From: Ascidiimonas sp046199005
Lineage (GTDB): Bacteria; Bacteroidota; Bacteroidia; Flavobacteriales; Flavobacteriaceae
NCBI GenBank assembly: GCA_046199005.1
Contig: CP176050.1
Location: 62,001-126,000 of the forward strand
Reading direction: 5' to 3'
Length of the DNA: 64,000 bases
Positions 45,922-55,266 of the stretch are shown one piece after another. Made by a program: the position numbers and the translations under genes. Within the stretch, counting starts at the first letter, position 1, and each line of letters begins with the position of its first letter. A model generated the notes under the pieces. That model was not told where the DNA came from, made no database searches, and worked only from the letters and a program-made list of their open reading frames with translations.

Positions 45922-45956
45922 AACCGCCATTCGTAAAAGAGTGGCGGTTTTGTTTT
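45922..45956 (+). terminator. Terminator of the peptide array
   Basis: An 11-bp stem AACCGCCATTC / GAGTGGCGGTT (one wobble) with a T-rich tail TTTTGTTTT, 34 bp after the P8 stop. Confidence 0.85.
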
Positions 45957-46079
45957 GCAAATAGAGTACAGGAGGATTGCATCAGATCATCAATGATTCT
46001 GACATCATATAAATGTTAAGTAATTACGTTACTTCGATTTTTATAGCAAAACCTAATGAATGTGATAAAGGTTTGTTTT

Positions 46080-46177
46080 ATTGACAACGCCAAAGGGTCT
46101 AATAGCACGAGGCTTGCCTGAAAATTATACGTTTGTCCCAAACAAATGCCTTGTGGGCTTGCCCATAGGTAGTTTAC
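46080..46177 (-). repeat. 98-bp dispersed repeat, copy 3 (inverted)
   Basis: Reverse complement of the element at 1653 and 33990, same 98-nt length, more diverged than those two. GGGC-AA-GCCC and AGGC-AA-GCCT hairpins are kept; the terminal TTGGC-GGT-GCCAA hairpin is broken by two substitutions. Unlike the other copies it does not abut a stop codon. Confidence 0.8.
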
Positions 46178-46334
46178 TTAATACTGCTAAGTTAGTCCTG
46201 TAAAAAAGCAAGTTTTTGCATAAAACAGATCGGAAGATTGTATAAACCTGATTTTGTTCTTTAATCAAACTTGTATATCGATTTCTTCTTTTCTATCCAA
46301 AAGACAAGATGTAAACGGTATTCACTTTTATTAT

Positions 46335-46355
46335 AAAGAAAATACCTATTTTTAA
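46335..46355 (+). promoter_or_regulatory. 21-bp motif shared with the KAP gene upstream region
   Basis: AAAGAAAATACCTATTTTTA plus one A here and the same with a single T-to-A change at 58337-58357. It lies 108 bp before the RecQ-UvrD ATG; its TATTTTTA part resembles a -7 box. Confidence 0.4.
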
Positions 46356-46463
46356 GGTCACCCCCCCCGACTAATTACACGATGTCAAATTCTTGATTAG
46401 CAGATATAATTATCTTACTAAGTTGTATTTGAGAAGCATCGTAAAATCTTTGTATTTATTTTT

Positions 46464-49400
46464 ATGAATAGTATCATTTTCATAGATCTAGAAGTAAATC
46501 CAAGAACCAGACGTATCCTCGATTTTGGTGCTATTAAGGAGAACGAAAACAACTTTCACGACTCAGACCCTAGAGCCTTCAAAGCTTTTTTAGAAGACTT
46601 TACCTATTTATGCGGACACAATATTATAAAACACGATTACCGCTATCTGAAGCCGCTATTTGAACAAAAAGGATTGAAAAAACCTAAATGTATAGATACT
46701 CTTTATTTATCACCATTACTATTTCCGCAACTTCCCTACCATGCATTATTGAAAGATGATAAATTACAGACAGAAGAGCTCAACAACCCTTTGAATGATG
46801 CTATAAAATGTAAAGAATTGTTTTACTCAGAGGTGGCTGCTTTTAGAAGTTTACCTATACAATATCAACAACTCTACACCTCGTTACTTGCTTCTCAAAA
46901 AGAATTTAGTGCCTTTTTTAGCTATATGGGTATAACTCATAGTAATGCAGATGTAGCTTTTCAGATCAAATCGCTCTATCGCGATAAAATTTGCGATTCT
47001 GCCAGGCTGGATTATGAAATTAAGGAGCATCCTATAGCATTGGCGTATGCGCTGGCATTAATTAATGTGCAGGATAGATATTCCATCACTCCGCGATGGG
47101 TGTTGCATCAATACCCGGATACCGAGCGTATATTGTTTCTCTTACGGAATAAACCTTGTCTTAAAGGTTGTACCTATTGTCAGCAGGCGACAGACATTCA
47201 TCTTGCATTAAAAAGGTATTTTGGGTATGATGATTTCAGGAAGTACCATAATGAACCTTTGCAGGAAGATGCTGTAAGAGCAGCCGTTCATCAGGCCTCT
47301 TTATTGGCAGTGTTTCCTACCGGGGGAGGGAAATCATTAACCTTCCAGGTACCTGCCCTTATTTCCGGTGAAAACTATAAGGCGCTTACGGTAGTGATTT
47401 CTCCCTTGCAATCCTTAATGAAAGACCAGGTTGATAATCTTGAAAAAAAGCAACTTACCGAAGCGGTAACCATCAATGGATTACTAGACCCTATTGAACG
47501 TGCTAAAGCCTTTGAACGCGTAGAGCAGGGACGTGTATCTTTGGTATATATTGCTCCCGAATCACTACGCTCAAAATCCATCAGGCATTTATTGTTAGCA
47601 CGCACCATCGCTAGGTTTGTTATAGATGAGGCACATTGCTTTTCATCCTGGGGACAAGACTTTAGGGTTGATTATATGTATATTGCCGATTTCATAAAGG
47701 AAATTCAGCAGCTTAAAAACCTGTCAGATCCTATTCCCGTTTCCTGCTTTACAGCCACGGCCAATCAGAGAGTGATAACAGATATTCTTGCATATTTTAA
47801 AGAAAAGCTAGGGCTTGAATTAGAAGTATTCAGAACCACTACGCATAGAAGAAACCTTTCTTACAGAGTGTTTAGTAGTAGAGATGATGACAAAAAGTAC
47901 GAGTTTTTAAGAGATATGGTTAGCGAACGCAGCTGTCCGGTAATTGTCTATGTTTCTAAAACAAGAACTGCAGAAAAATTAGCAGGTAAGTTAAGGGAAG
48001 ACGGTTTTATGGCCTCCGCATTTCACGGTAAGATGGACAAGGATGAAAAAACCCAAAATCAGAATGCTTTTATGCAGGATGAGATACAGGTAATGGTGGC
48101 TACTACAGCCTTTGGTATGGGAGTCGATAAAAGTAATGTGGGTTTGGTGATCCATTTTGATATTTCGGATTCTCTTGAAAACTATGTACAGGAATCCGGA
48201 AGAGCCGGAAGAGATCAATCATTGAAGGCAGAATGTTATGTGCTTTTTAATCAAGATGATCTTAATAAACACTTTTTGCTCCTTAACCAAACCAAATTAA
48301 GCATCAAAGAAATTAAACAGGTCTGGAAGGCCATCAAGGCACTTACCAGAAATAGAAATGAGTTCTCTCATTCTGCCCTGGAAATCGCGAGAAAAGCGGG
48401 TTGGCATGATGGGATGCACCAAATTGAAACCAGAGTCACTTCTGCTATTGCTGCGCTGGAAGTTTCCGGCTACTTAAAACGGGGTCAAAATTCACCTCGT
48501 GTTTATGCCAGCAGCATAGAAACACGCACGGCACAGGAGGCAATAGAACGCATAAGAAAGTCAGCTTTGTTCTCTGATAAAGAGAGGGTCACCGCAGAGC
48601 GTATCATAAAAAAACTTTTCTCAAGTAAAAGCAGGCAACAGAGTACTGATGAGGTGGCAGAATCTCGGGTGGATTATATCTCAGAACATCTGGGGCTTGT
48701 TAAGGAAAAGGTGATAAGAGTGATTAACCTTATGCGCCAGGAAGGAGTGCTGGGGGATGCTAAAGATCTCTCTGCTTTTATAGAAACAGAAGATCATCAG
48801 AATAAATCCGAAAAAAAATTAAAAGAATTTGCCGCACTGGAATTGTTTCTTTTAAACTATCTCAATGAAGAAGAAATGCAGTGCAATCTTAAAGAGCTTA
48901 ATGAAGCAGCGGTAGGCGAAGGCATTGGCAGTTCTACCCTACATCGATTAAAAACCATCATTAACTTCTGGGCTATAAAAAATCTGTTCAAAAGACAACT
49001 TGACACCTATTCCGGGAGAATCATGACATTCAAAAGGCTGCATGAAAGTGATGTGTTGTATGAAAAAGTACAGCAAAGACACGAGATCGCACTTTTTATT
49101 ATTAACTATCTGTTTAAGTTGCATGAGCGGCAGAAATCAGTTTCCAATAGCCATACGTCTAAACCTCTTATTAATTTTTCCGTAGTAGAGTTACGAAAAG
49201 CTTATGAACAGAAAATGTCGTTTTTTAAGAAAGCATGCGACCTAGACGCTATAGAAGATGCCTTATTTTATCTGTCTCGCATAGAAGCCATAAAAATTGA
49301 AGGTGGTTTTCTGGTAGTGTATAACAGGCTTCATATAGAACGTAAAGAGCTGGATAATTATGTGCAGTACAAAAAAGAAGATTATGCACAACTGGCACAA

Positions 49401-51269
49401 TTTTATACCAATCGGGTAGAACAAATACACATAGTAGGAGAATATGCCCGTAAGATGCTCAGCAATTATAGGGAAGCCTTGCAATTTGTAGAAGACTATT
49501 TTCAGCTTAATTATTCCTCTTTTTTACGCAAATATTTTAAAGGCGAAAGGCGTAATGACCTCCGCAGAAATATTACTCCGGAAAAATTTCAGCAGGTATT
49601 TGGCACCCTGTCTCCATCACAGCTTGCTATCGTACGAGACAGTGAGAGCAAGCATATTGCTGTTCTTGCTGGACCGGGTAGTGGAAAAACAAGAGTCCTT
49701 GTGCATAAACTGGCTTCCTTAATGTTGATGGAAGATGTTAAGCACGAACAGTTGCTTATGCTCACCTTTTCCCGTGCTGCAGTCACCGAATTTAAAAAAC
49801 GTTTGTTAGGTCTCATTGGTAATGCTGCCCACTTTGTTGAAATAAAAACATTTCACTCCTATTGTTTTGATCTTTTAGGAAGGGTGGGAACCTTAGAAAA
49901 AACGGCGGATATTATTAAGGAAGCGGTTCTTCAAATCAGGAATGGCGCTATTGAAATGAGCCAGATCACCAAAACATTTTTGGTGATTGATGAAGCTCAG
50001 GATATGGAAGAAAGCGAATACCTTCTTGTAGAAGCACTTATAGAAGTCAATGAAGATCTTAGTGTTTTGATGGTGGGAGATGACGACCAGAATATCTATG
50101 AATTCAGAGGTGCCAGCTCCCGGTTTTTAGAGGATTTTATACGTAACCATCAAGCAACACCATACGAATTACTGGAAAACTATAGAAGCAAAACGACCAT
50201 TGTGGCACTGGCAAATGCATTCGTTAAAACGATCACAGATCGTCTTAAAAGAACACCTATTTTTTCCAAAGAACAAGATACAGGCAAAGTGATCCACACG
50301 CAATACCAGCAAACAATGCTCATGGTTCCACTGGTAGAAGAAATTGCCAATACGTACATAAGTGGTAGTTGTGGTGTACTTACAGTGAGCAATGAAGAAG
50401 CTGCTATAATAACGTCCTTACTGCTTAAAAAAGGTATTCCTGCCCGCCTGGTGCAAAGCAATTCAAACTTCAGCCTAAAAAATTTATATGAACTGGACTG
50501 GTTTTTAGAACAGATAAACCAGAAAGATACTGGCAAAGTGATCTTTCAGGAACATTGGGATGCTTGTATAAAACTATTTAACACAACTTTTGAGCGCAGT
50601 ACACACAAAGAAACCGTAATGCAATTGCTAAAGGATTTCAATACCCTTTATCCCAAAACAAAATTCCATAGTGACTTTGAAACCTATATCACAGAATCAA
50701 AATTGGAAGATTTTATTAATGTGCAGGGTGAAACGATTTTGGTTTCTACCATTCATAAAGCCAAAGGAAGAGAGTTTGACACCGTGTTTTTGATGTTAAG
50801 TAACCAACTAACCGCAACCGACAGAGACCGTAGAACTCTGTATGTAGCCCTTACAAGAGCTAAAGACAACCTTTATATTCATTCGAACAAACCCATTTTG
50901 CCCGCCTTACAAGTAGAAGGTCTTACCACCTATCAAGACACTAAAACCTATGGTTATCCCGATGAACTCCTGTTACAGGCTAACTTTACAGAAGTGTATT
51001 TAGATTATTTTATTTCCCGACAGCAGGCTGTTTCGAAATTGATGGCTGGAGATTCTTTACTTGCCAAAGAAAGCAAACTCTATACATTAAAAGGAGAAAC
51101 CATCGTACAATTCTCGAAGAGTTTTGAAAAAAAGCTGGGGGAGTTTTACGCTAAAGGATATCGACTAAAGTCTGCAAAAGTATATGTAGTCGTTTACTGG
51201 ACTAAAGAAGAAACCCAACAGCGCATACGTGTTTTACTTCCTGAAGTAGTGTTGCAGAAAGACAGCTGA
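46464..51269 (+). CDS. Exonuclease-RecQ-UvrD triple fusion helicase
   Basis: A 1601-aa protein with three enzymatic parts. Residues about 1-120 look like a DEDD exonuclease (FIDLEV with Asp/Glu, GHNIIKHD, NPLNDA). Residues about 260-780 are a RecQ-type SF2 helicase: TGGGKS Walker A near 287, IDEAHCFSSWGQDFR near 386, FTATA, and QESGRAGRDQ. Residues about 1045-1490 are a UvrD/Rep-type SF1 helicase: LAGPGSGKTRVLVHK near 1070, VIDEAQDMEES near 1174, GDDDQNIYEFRGA, STIHKAKGREFDTVF and YVALTRAKDNL. It is likely a DNA-repair or phage-defence nuclease-helicase; the family is seen in Bacteroidota, the role is unproven. It is a single-gene unit. Confidence 0.9.
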   Translation: MNSIIFIDLEVNPRTRRILDFGAIKENENNFHDSDPRAFKAFLEDFTYLCGHNIIKHDYRYLKPLFEQKGLKKPKCIDTLYLSPLLFPQLPYHALLKDDKLQTEELNNPLNDAIKCKELFYSEVAAFRSLPIQYQQLYTSLLASQKEFSAFFSYMGITHSNADVAFQIKSLYRDKICDSARLDYEIKEHPIALAYALALINVQDRYSITPRWVLHQYPDTERILFLLRNKPCLKGCTYCQQATDIHLALKRYFGYDDFRKYHNEPLQEDAVRAAVHQASLLAVFPTGGGKSLTFQVPALISGENYKALTVVISPLQSLMKDQVDNLEKKQLTEAVTINGLLDPIERAKAFERVEQGRVSLVYIAPESLRSKSIRHLLLARTIARFVIDEAHCFSSWGQDFRVDYMYIADFIKEIQQLKNLSDPIPVSCFTATANQRVITDILAYFKEKLGLELEVFRTTTHRRNLSYRVFSSRDDDKKYEFLRDMVSERSCPVIVYVSKTRTAEKLAGKLREDGFMASAFHGKMDKDEKTQNQNAFMQDEIQVMVATTAFGMGVDKSNVGLVIHFDISDSLENYVQESGRAGRDQSLKAECYVLFNQDDLNKHFLLLNQTKLSIKEIKQVWKAIKALTRNRNEFSHSALEIARKAGWHDGMHQIETRVTSAIAALEVSGYLKRGQNSPRVYASSIETRTAQEAIERIRKSALFSDKERVTAERIIKKLFSSKSRQQSTDEVAESRVDYISEHLGLVKEKVIRVINLMRQEGVLGDAKDLSAFIETEDHQNKSEKKLKEFAALELFLLNYLNEEEMQCNLKELNEAAVGEGIGSSTLHRLKTIINFWAIKNLFKRQLDTYSGRIMTFKRLHESDVLYEKVQQRHEIALFIINYLFKLHERQKSVSNSHTSKPLINFSVVELRKAYEQKMSFFKKACDLDAIEDALFYLSRIEAIKIEGGFLVVYNRLHIERKELDNYVQYKKEDYAQLAQFYTNRVEQIHIVGEYARKMLSNYREALQFVEDYFQLNYSSFLRKYFKGERRNDLRRNITPEKFQQVFGTLSPSQLAIVRDSESKHIAVLAGPGSGKTRVLVHKLASLMLMEDVKHEQLLMLTFSRAAVTEFKKRLLGLIGNAAHFVEIKTFHSYCFDLLGRVGTLEKTADIIKEAVLQIRNGAIEMSQITKTFLVIDEAQDMEESEYLLVEALIEVNEDLSVLMVGDDDQNIYEFRGASSRFLEDFIRNHQATPYELLENYRSKTTIVALANAFVKTITDRLKRTPIFSKEQDTGKVIHTQYQQTMLMVPLVEEIANTYISGSCGVLTVSNEEAAIITSLLLKKGIPARLVQSNSNFSLKNLYELDWFLEQINQKDTGKVIFQEHWDACIKLFNTTFERSTHKETVMQLLKDFNTLYPKTKFHSDFETYITESKLEDFINVQGETILVSTIHKAKGREFDTVFLMLSNQLTATDRDRRTLYVALTRAKDNLYIHSNKPILPALQVEGLTTYQDTKTYGYPDELLLQANFTEVYLDYFISRQQAVSKLMAGDSLLAKESKLYTLKGETIVQFSKSFEKKLGEFYAKGYRLKSAKVYVVVYWTKEETQQRIRVLLPEVVLQKDS

Positions 51270-51375
51270 TTCAGTTAAATGGATTCGACCTGATTCTGTT
51301 TTCAAAATGAGGTCTCGATACATTTCCCGCTAACGCAGGGAAACACTCGACCTGACGTTTTAGGTCTATTTTGAT

Positions 51376-51443
51376 TTACGTCACTCCCGATTCTTCGGGG
51401 GAGTGACCTACCAAAGGCAGTTGTATCGAGAAGCGACGAAGTT
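51376..51443 (+). repeat. Palindromic intergenic element, copy A
   Basis: Starts TTACGTCACT and ends with TTGTATCGAGAAGCGACGAA followed by GTT, the latter identical at 62469-62491. Between them are an inner hairpin CCCGATTCTTCGGGG and a GTGACCT...GGCAG segment. It resembles the REP-like palindromes common in flavobacterial intergenic regions. Confidence 0.7.
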
Positions 51444-51550
51444 AAGTTCCCAAAATAAGACCAGGGGGCTCTCCACCAATTGGGGCTATTAACACAGAAA
51501 AATACCCTCAAACAGTCTGCAGCAGCCTTTTGCAGATTTGCAAAAGCTCC

Positions 51551-51687
51551 CTGCAAGCTGCAGGAAGCTTTTGTATAAAGTATATTCGATGCTGCAGCTT
51601 GCAGCAAGGTTCTGCGTAAATTAAATTCGATGTTGCAGCCTGCAGGAGACTTTTGTTATTAATTAATATGTTCCTGCAGCTTGCAGC
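51551..51687 (+). repeat. 41-bp-period tandem repeat with CTGCA..TGCAG palindromes
   Basis: A 14-bp near-palindrome (CTGCAGCTTGCAGC and variants) begins at 51551, 51592, 51633 and 51674, exactly 41 bp apart. The 27 bp between are partly conserved (ATTCGATG ends units 1 and 2). Confidence 0.75.
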
Positions 51688-52073
51688 GATCTAAAAATGA
51701 GCATAGTACGATTGTAAAGTATAATTTACGATCTAAAAACCTGTACTCTTTATTCCACCCAATGCATTCCCGGATACTACACCAGAAGGAAGGCCATTTT
51801 TATAGAATTCGGATTCAAAAATTCAGATCAGTACACATAGCAACTTTCAGCATATTGATTTTCAAGGCGTTGTGTTTTTTAACTTTTATTTAGCGCGGTG
51901 TACAGTGTTTTCAGGCCTTTCCGGCATTTTTATTGTTGCCTAAAAAAACAGAGATAGTTACTTGTTTTTAAGATAGCTTTCTTCAATGGCAGGAAGATGC
52001 GCATACCTGTCTGTTGAGGTGAGCTCTATCGTTGCAGGTGCTATTTAAGTATAATCCATAAAAACAAACAAAT

Positions 52074-52838
52074 ATGTTAGAAACAGCATTTACCAACAGG
52101 TATCGAAACAGTGAATTTATTAAGTATATGGATAATGTTGCGCAGCTCATCAACAGAAGGGATGCAGCCCGGTTACCCATCAAATCCCAAACCGAAGCCC
52201 TTGAGCAGCTTACTGCAGAAATGAGTGCCTTGTTTAAACAAGAGCAGGGTACCCTTATCACCAAAGAGATCGAAGCACTCGATAAACGCCGGGATGATGC
52301 CTTTACAGGCCTCCGAAATACCATAAGCGGCTACCGCTATCATTTTATTCCCGAACAGGCAAAGGCAGCGACTGTTCTTAATAAAAGTATCGACAAACTC
52401 GGTAAAAACATCGCACGCTTAAATTACCAGGCAGAAACCGCCACCCTCGAAAAACTGGTCTACGATTAGGAAACCGATACCGAACTCGTAGCCGCCATCG
52501 CAGAATTAGGGCTCGAAGACTGGATGGCAGAACTTAAAACCGCGAATGAAGCTTTTAATCAGCGGTATTTAGATCGTACCGAGACCTATGCAAAACTCAA
52601 TACCCAGCAACGACTGCCCGAATTGAGAACGCAACTCACAGAGGCCTACCGTACGCTTACAGATCATATCACCGCCCATGCCACGCTCACTCCTTCAGAA
52701 TTGTATACGGGCATCATAAGCGACTTAAATGCCCTTACCCGCCAGTACAACGAGCTGGTAACAGAGCGAAGCAGCAATACCACTGCGGAGATCGATATCG
52801 AAGACCTCCCGCAACCTCCTTTGGAGGCCATGGAATAA
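52074..52838 (+). pseudogene. DUF6261-like gene interrupted by one in-frame TAG
   Basis: The frame reads through 52074-52838 as one 254-codon helical protein except for TAG at 52467-52469 (codon 132). Both halves look native: coding-type composition, higher GC than neighbours, charged amphipathic helices (QTEALEQLTAEMSALF; LPELRTQLTEAYRTLTDH). I recognise the pattern as DUF6261, a Bacteroidota family of unknown function. A single C-to-T (CAG) or A-to-T (AAG) change explains the stop. It could be a recent pseudogene, a sequencing error, or two separate proteins (the second starting ATG 52524). A terminator follows directly. Confidence 0.7.
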
Positions 52839-52858
52839 AGCAAGAAGCATTTTAAAGC

Positions 52859-52897
52859 AAACCGCGACTCTTTTAGGAGTGGCGGTTTTTGTTTTTT
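52859..52897 (+). terminator. Terminator of the DUF6261-like gene
   Basis: Stem AACCGC-g-ACTC / GAGT-g-GCGGTT with loop and T-rich tail TTTTTGTTTTTTT, 20 bp after the stop. Confidence 0.85.
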
Positions 52898-52927
52898 TAG
52901 AAACTCATTGCTATGTATTTGAAATGG

Positions 52928-53872
52928 CTAAGCAGAAAGTAGACAAAAAGGAACAGGTTTATTTTTTAGTTGCGTATAAAGTGTGTTTTTGCGATAAAAT
53001 GTTTCAATATCTTTTAGGGTGTCATTTTCATTTAGCATAGGTTTAAGCGTTTCCAACAACCAGTATTGTAATACGAACGGGATATCTTTAAATACCTTTG
53101 GTGATATTTCATTCAACAGTATATTCACATTATTCTTTTTAAAGTATATCAGGTATTTTTTAAATATCATGAATAAAGAACCATAAATAGTATTTGGAAG
53201 TGCTGTAATTGCTTCAAGAATATCAATCAGTGTATTTTTAGAAGCTTTAGAAAACGCTATGAGAATGCTGTTCAGATAATAGAAGGTAATAGATTTACGT
53301 TCTTCGGCGTTGCTAATTACGTCCGGAAAACAAAGGTTTGCATAGTTAGTATCTTTCTGTTCACTCATAGCAAAATATAAGATATTTGAGGCAAGGGCAA
53401 CCGCTTTTTTCTCTTTCCTTTCGGCAAGAGCAATGCGTACCAGATTAAGGGTCTGCTCCATCTTTGCCTGAGTGCATTCAATGCATCCTTTATCGATTAA
53501 TTTATCAAGATATCGAATAGATTTATCAAGATCTTTTTTGGCTTCTCTATAATTCTTATGATAGTATTTTTCGTAAGCCATGATTGGATATTTAATTGCT
53601 TTTAATCCGCATTCTATATCATAGTTTTGATACGTATATGGCAAAGCTTCTAGTTTGGTAAGGTAAGACGAATACAGGTGAAAGTTTTCTGCACGTAAAG
53701 CCCTAAATGCCTTCTGCAATTGCATAAATGTGTAAAACATTTGCATCTGCTCTGAAGAATTAACTTCATTTACAGAATTAACAATAGCATAGAAGATATG
53801 CTCCCTGTTGAATTCGGCAATTTCAGGATAGTCTTTCAAAAGAGAATGTACTTTTAATTCAATATCATTCAT
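52928..53872 (-). CDS. Helical (TPR-like) partner protein of the radical SAM gene
   Basis: A 314-aa all-helical soluble protein with TPR-like helix pairs (for example KYYHKNYREAKKDLDKSIRY at about residues 97-116). No catalytic motif is seen; two Cys in KGCIECTQ are the only clustered ones. It overlaps the radical SAM stop by 4 bp (ATGA), so the two are translationally coupled. I infer a scaffold, recognition or regulatory role for the peptide-modifying enzyme, but do not recognise the family. Confidence 0.7.
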   Translation of the reverse strand: MNDIELKVHSLLKDYPEIAEFNREHIFYAIVNSVNEVNSSEQMQMFYTFMQLQKAFRALRAENFHLYSSYLTKLEALPYTYQNYDIECGLKAIKYPIMAYEKYYHKNYREAKKDLDKSIRYLDKLIDKGCIECTQAKMEQTLNLVRIALAERKEKKAVALASNILYFAMSEQKDTNYANLCFPDVISNAEERKSITFYYLNSILIAFSKASKNTLIDILEAITALPNTIYGSLFMIFKKYLIYFKKNNVNILLNEISPKVFKDIPFVLQYWLLETLKPMLNENDTLKDIETFYRKNTLYTQLKNKPVPFCLLSA

Positions 53873-55245
53873 AATATTTCAGATTGTAAAGCATTGACCA
53901 ATTCATTTTTTTTATTCTTTTTCATCAGATAATCCAATACCAGCAAATCTTCCATGTTATTTTTATAAGAAGGACAAGCTCGTTCTTCGTTATACCACAT
54001 CTTGGGGCATCCGCCTCCACATACAGGAAAAAGGTTGCATGTGCGGCAGGTAGCAATATCTGTCTTTACATCTTCCAACCAGTTTTTGGTTGTTGCATGG
54101 GTATTTTTTTCTTTCTCAATAGTATCAAGATGGCCAATTTTATATGCTGGCTTTTCATACTTGGGAGTATAAGGAAATTCGTAGCAAGGATAAATATTTC
54201 CAGAAGCGTCATATACCTCCGCATGTTCTTTAACCACCATACAGGGACCTGCAATTCTTCTAGGTAATAAATCACCGAATGTAAAACCCTTTTGCATTGC
54301 ATAAAGTAACCAGTCAATACGCTTATCTGCAAAATCTTGAGCACTTAAGCTATTTTTATCAGCATGATTATCTCCCCAGTTTACTACGCCAACAAAATCG
54401 ATACCAACCCTTTTGTGCTGAATCCCGTGATCTGCAAAAAGATCTATCAACTTGTCAACACCAAGATAATTATCGTAATCAATGTTAATCCTCAATGTAA
54501 TGGTAGCTCCACTTTTGTCAAACTCATCTGTTTCAATGACTTCTAAAACGTTTTTAAAAATAATATCAAAAGTTCCGGCTCCCTTTTTGGTAATTCTTCT
54601 TGTATCGTGAAATTCTGCCAGTCCGTCTAAGGTAATTTGATAATGAGTAACCTTTGCTTTTAGTAATTTAAGAAATGTTTCCTTTTTAAAAATAAGTCCG
54701 TTGGTAATCATTTCAGCCTGGTATCTTATACTATTGATATCACAGTGCTTAATAAGGTCTTCACTCATGGTTAGAATACCGGGAAGAGCCAATAAAGGTT
54801 CACCTCCATACCATTCTATCGCAATGCTTTTATAGTTTTTTAGTGATAAGTTGTGTTTGATGCGGTCTACCGTTTTCTGTTGATATTCATCGCTCATTTT
54901 TTTCTGAGAATGCACCTGCCCGCAATAATGACAGCCCAACTGGCAGTTTGCTGTTGGCTGTATGGTAATATCCAGATTTTTTTCATCTTTTATAGCAGTA
55001 TTATTCTGGGTCAGGACTTCATCAAATTCGTTTTCGTCAGCTGGCACGAGTAATTCGGCATAGATAAGTTCTGAAAGAGTTTTGCTTACTATATCTTCAT
55101 ATTGAGCATTGCATAGTTTTTGATATAACAGATCGGTAATGGTCAAAGAACGCCCAGTTCTTGAAGAATAAATAATACGTGATGGGGGGTTGCCTAATTC
55201 TTCTAAAATAGGAGTAACCACATGGTAAAAAGAAAGTTTAAACAT
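53869..55245 (-). CDS. Radical SAM/SPASM peptide maturase
   Basis: A 458-aa enzyme. The radical SAM cluster site is C101-x3-C105-x2-C108 in ANCQLGCHYCGQ, followed by the SAM-binding WYGGEPLL. The C-terminal SPASM region (about residues 308-435) has GPC, IYPCYEFP, TCRTCNLFPVCGGGCP and RACPSYK, Cys ligands for auxiliary Fe-S clusters. The N-terminal 90 residues may bind the leader peptide. It lies 54 bp after a GG-leader peptide gene on the same strand, the arrangement of 'GG-Bacteroidales'-type RiPP maturases (recalled, not searched). It probably cross-links or otherwise modifies that peptide. Confidence 0.88.
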   Translation of the reverse strand: MFKLSFYHVVTPILEELGNPPSRIIYSSRTGRSLTITDLLYQKLCNAQYEDIVSKTLSELIYAELLVPADENEFDEVLTQNNTAIKDEKNLDITIQPTANCQLGCHYCGQVHSQKKMSDEYQQKTVDRIKHNLSLKNYKSIAIEWYGGEPLLALPGILTMSEDLIKHCDINSIRYQAEMITNGLIFKKETFLKLLKAKVTHYQITLDGLAEFHDTRRITKKGAGTFDIIFKNVLEVIETDEFDKSGATITLRINIDYDNYLGVDKLIDLFADHGIQHKRVGIDFVGVVNWGDNHADKNSLSAQDFADKRIDWLLYAMQKGFTFGDLLPRRIAGPCMVVKEHAEVYDASGNIYPCYEFPYTPKYEKPAYKIGHLDTIEKEKNTHATTKNWLEDVKTDIATCRTCNLFPVCGGGCPKMWYNEERACPSYKNNMEDLLVLDYLMKKNKKNELVNALQSEIL

Positions 55246-55266
55246 AGTGATGAAATGGTTTTGAAT

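Larger units (their letters stand above)
45957..46463. other. Gene-free region before the RecQ-UvrD fusion
   Basis: 507 bp without a supportable gene. It contains the inverted 98-bp repeat copy (46080-46177), a C8 run at 46361-46368, and at 46335-46355 a 21-bp AT-rich sequence also found upstream of the KAP gene. No consensus TAnnTTTG box is placed right before the ATG; CTATTTTTAA inside the shared motif is a partial match. Confidence 0.6.
51270..52073. other. 804-bp gene-free stretch with several repeat types
   Basis: No protein is supported here; the short open frames are low-complexity or run through palindromes. It holds a BIME-like palindromic element at 51376-51443 (second copy at 62437), a 41-bp-period CTGCA/TGCAG tandem at 51551-51687, and an AT-rich tail leading to the DUF6261-like pseudogene. 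Confidence 0.6.

Noticed and set aside
46361..46368. C8 homopolymer as a phase-variable tract
   Set aside because: It is 95 bp upstream of the RecQ-UvrD start, outside any coding region, and its placement relative to a promoter is unclear; it could be a sequencing-sensitive run only.
47375..47608. Minus-strand ORFs inside the RecQ-UvrD gene
   Set aside because: They overlap conserved helicase motifs on the coding strand and have no own features.
51302..51607. 101-codon minus-strand ORF rich in Ala, Cys and Arg
   Set aside because: It runs through two repeat elements and the 41-bp palindromes; composition is low-complexity and no domain is recognisable.
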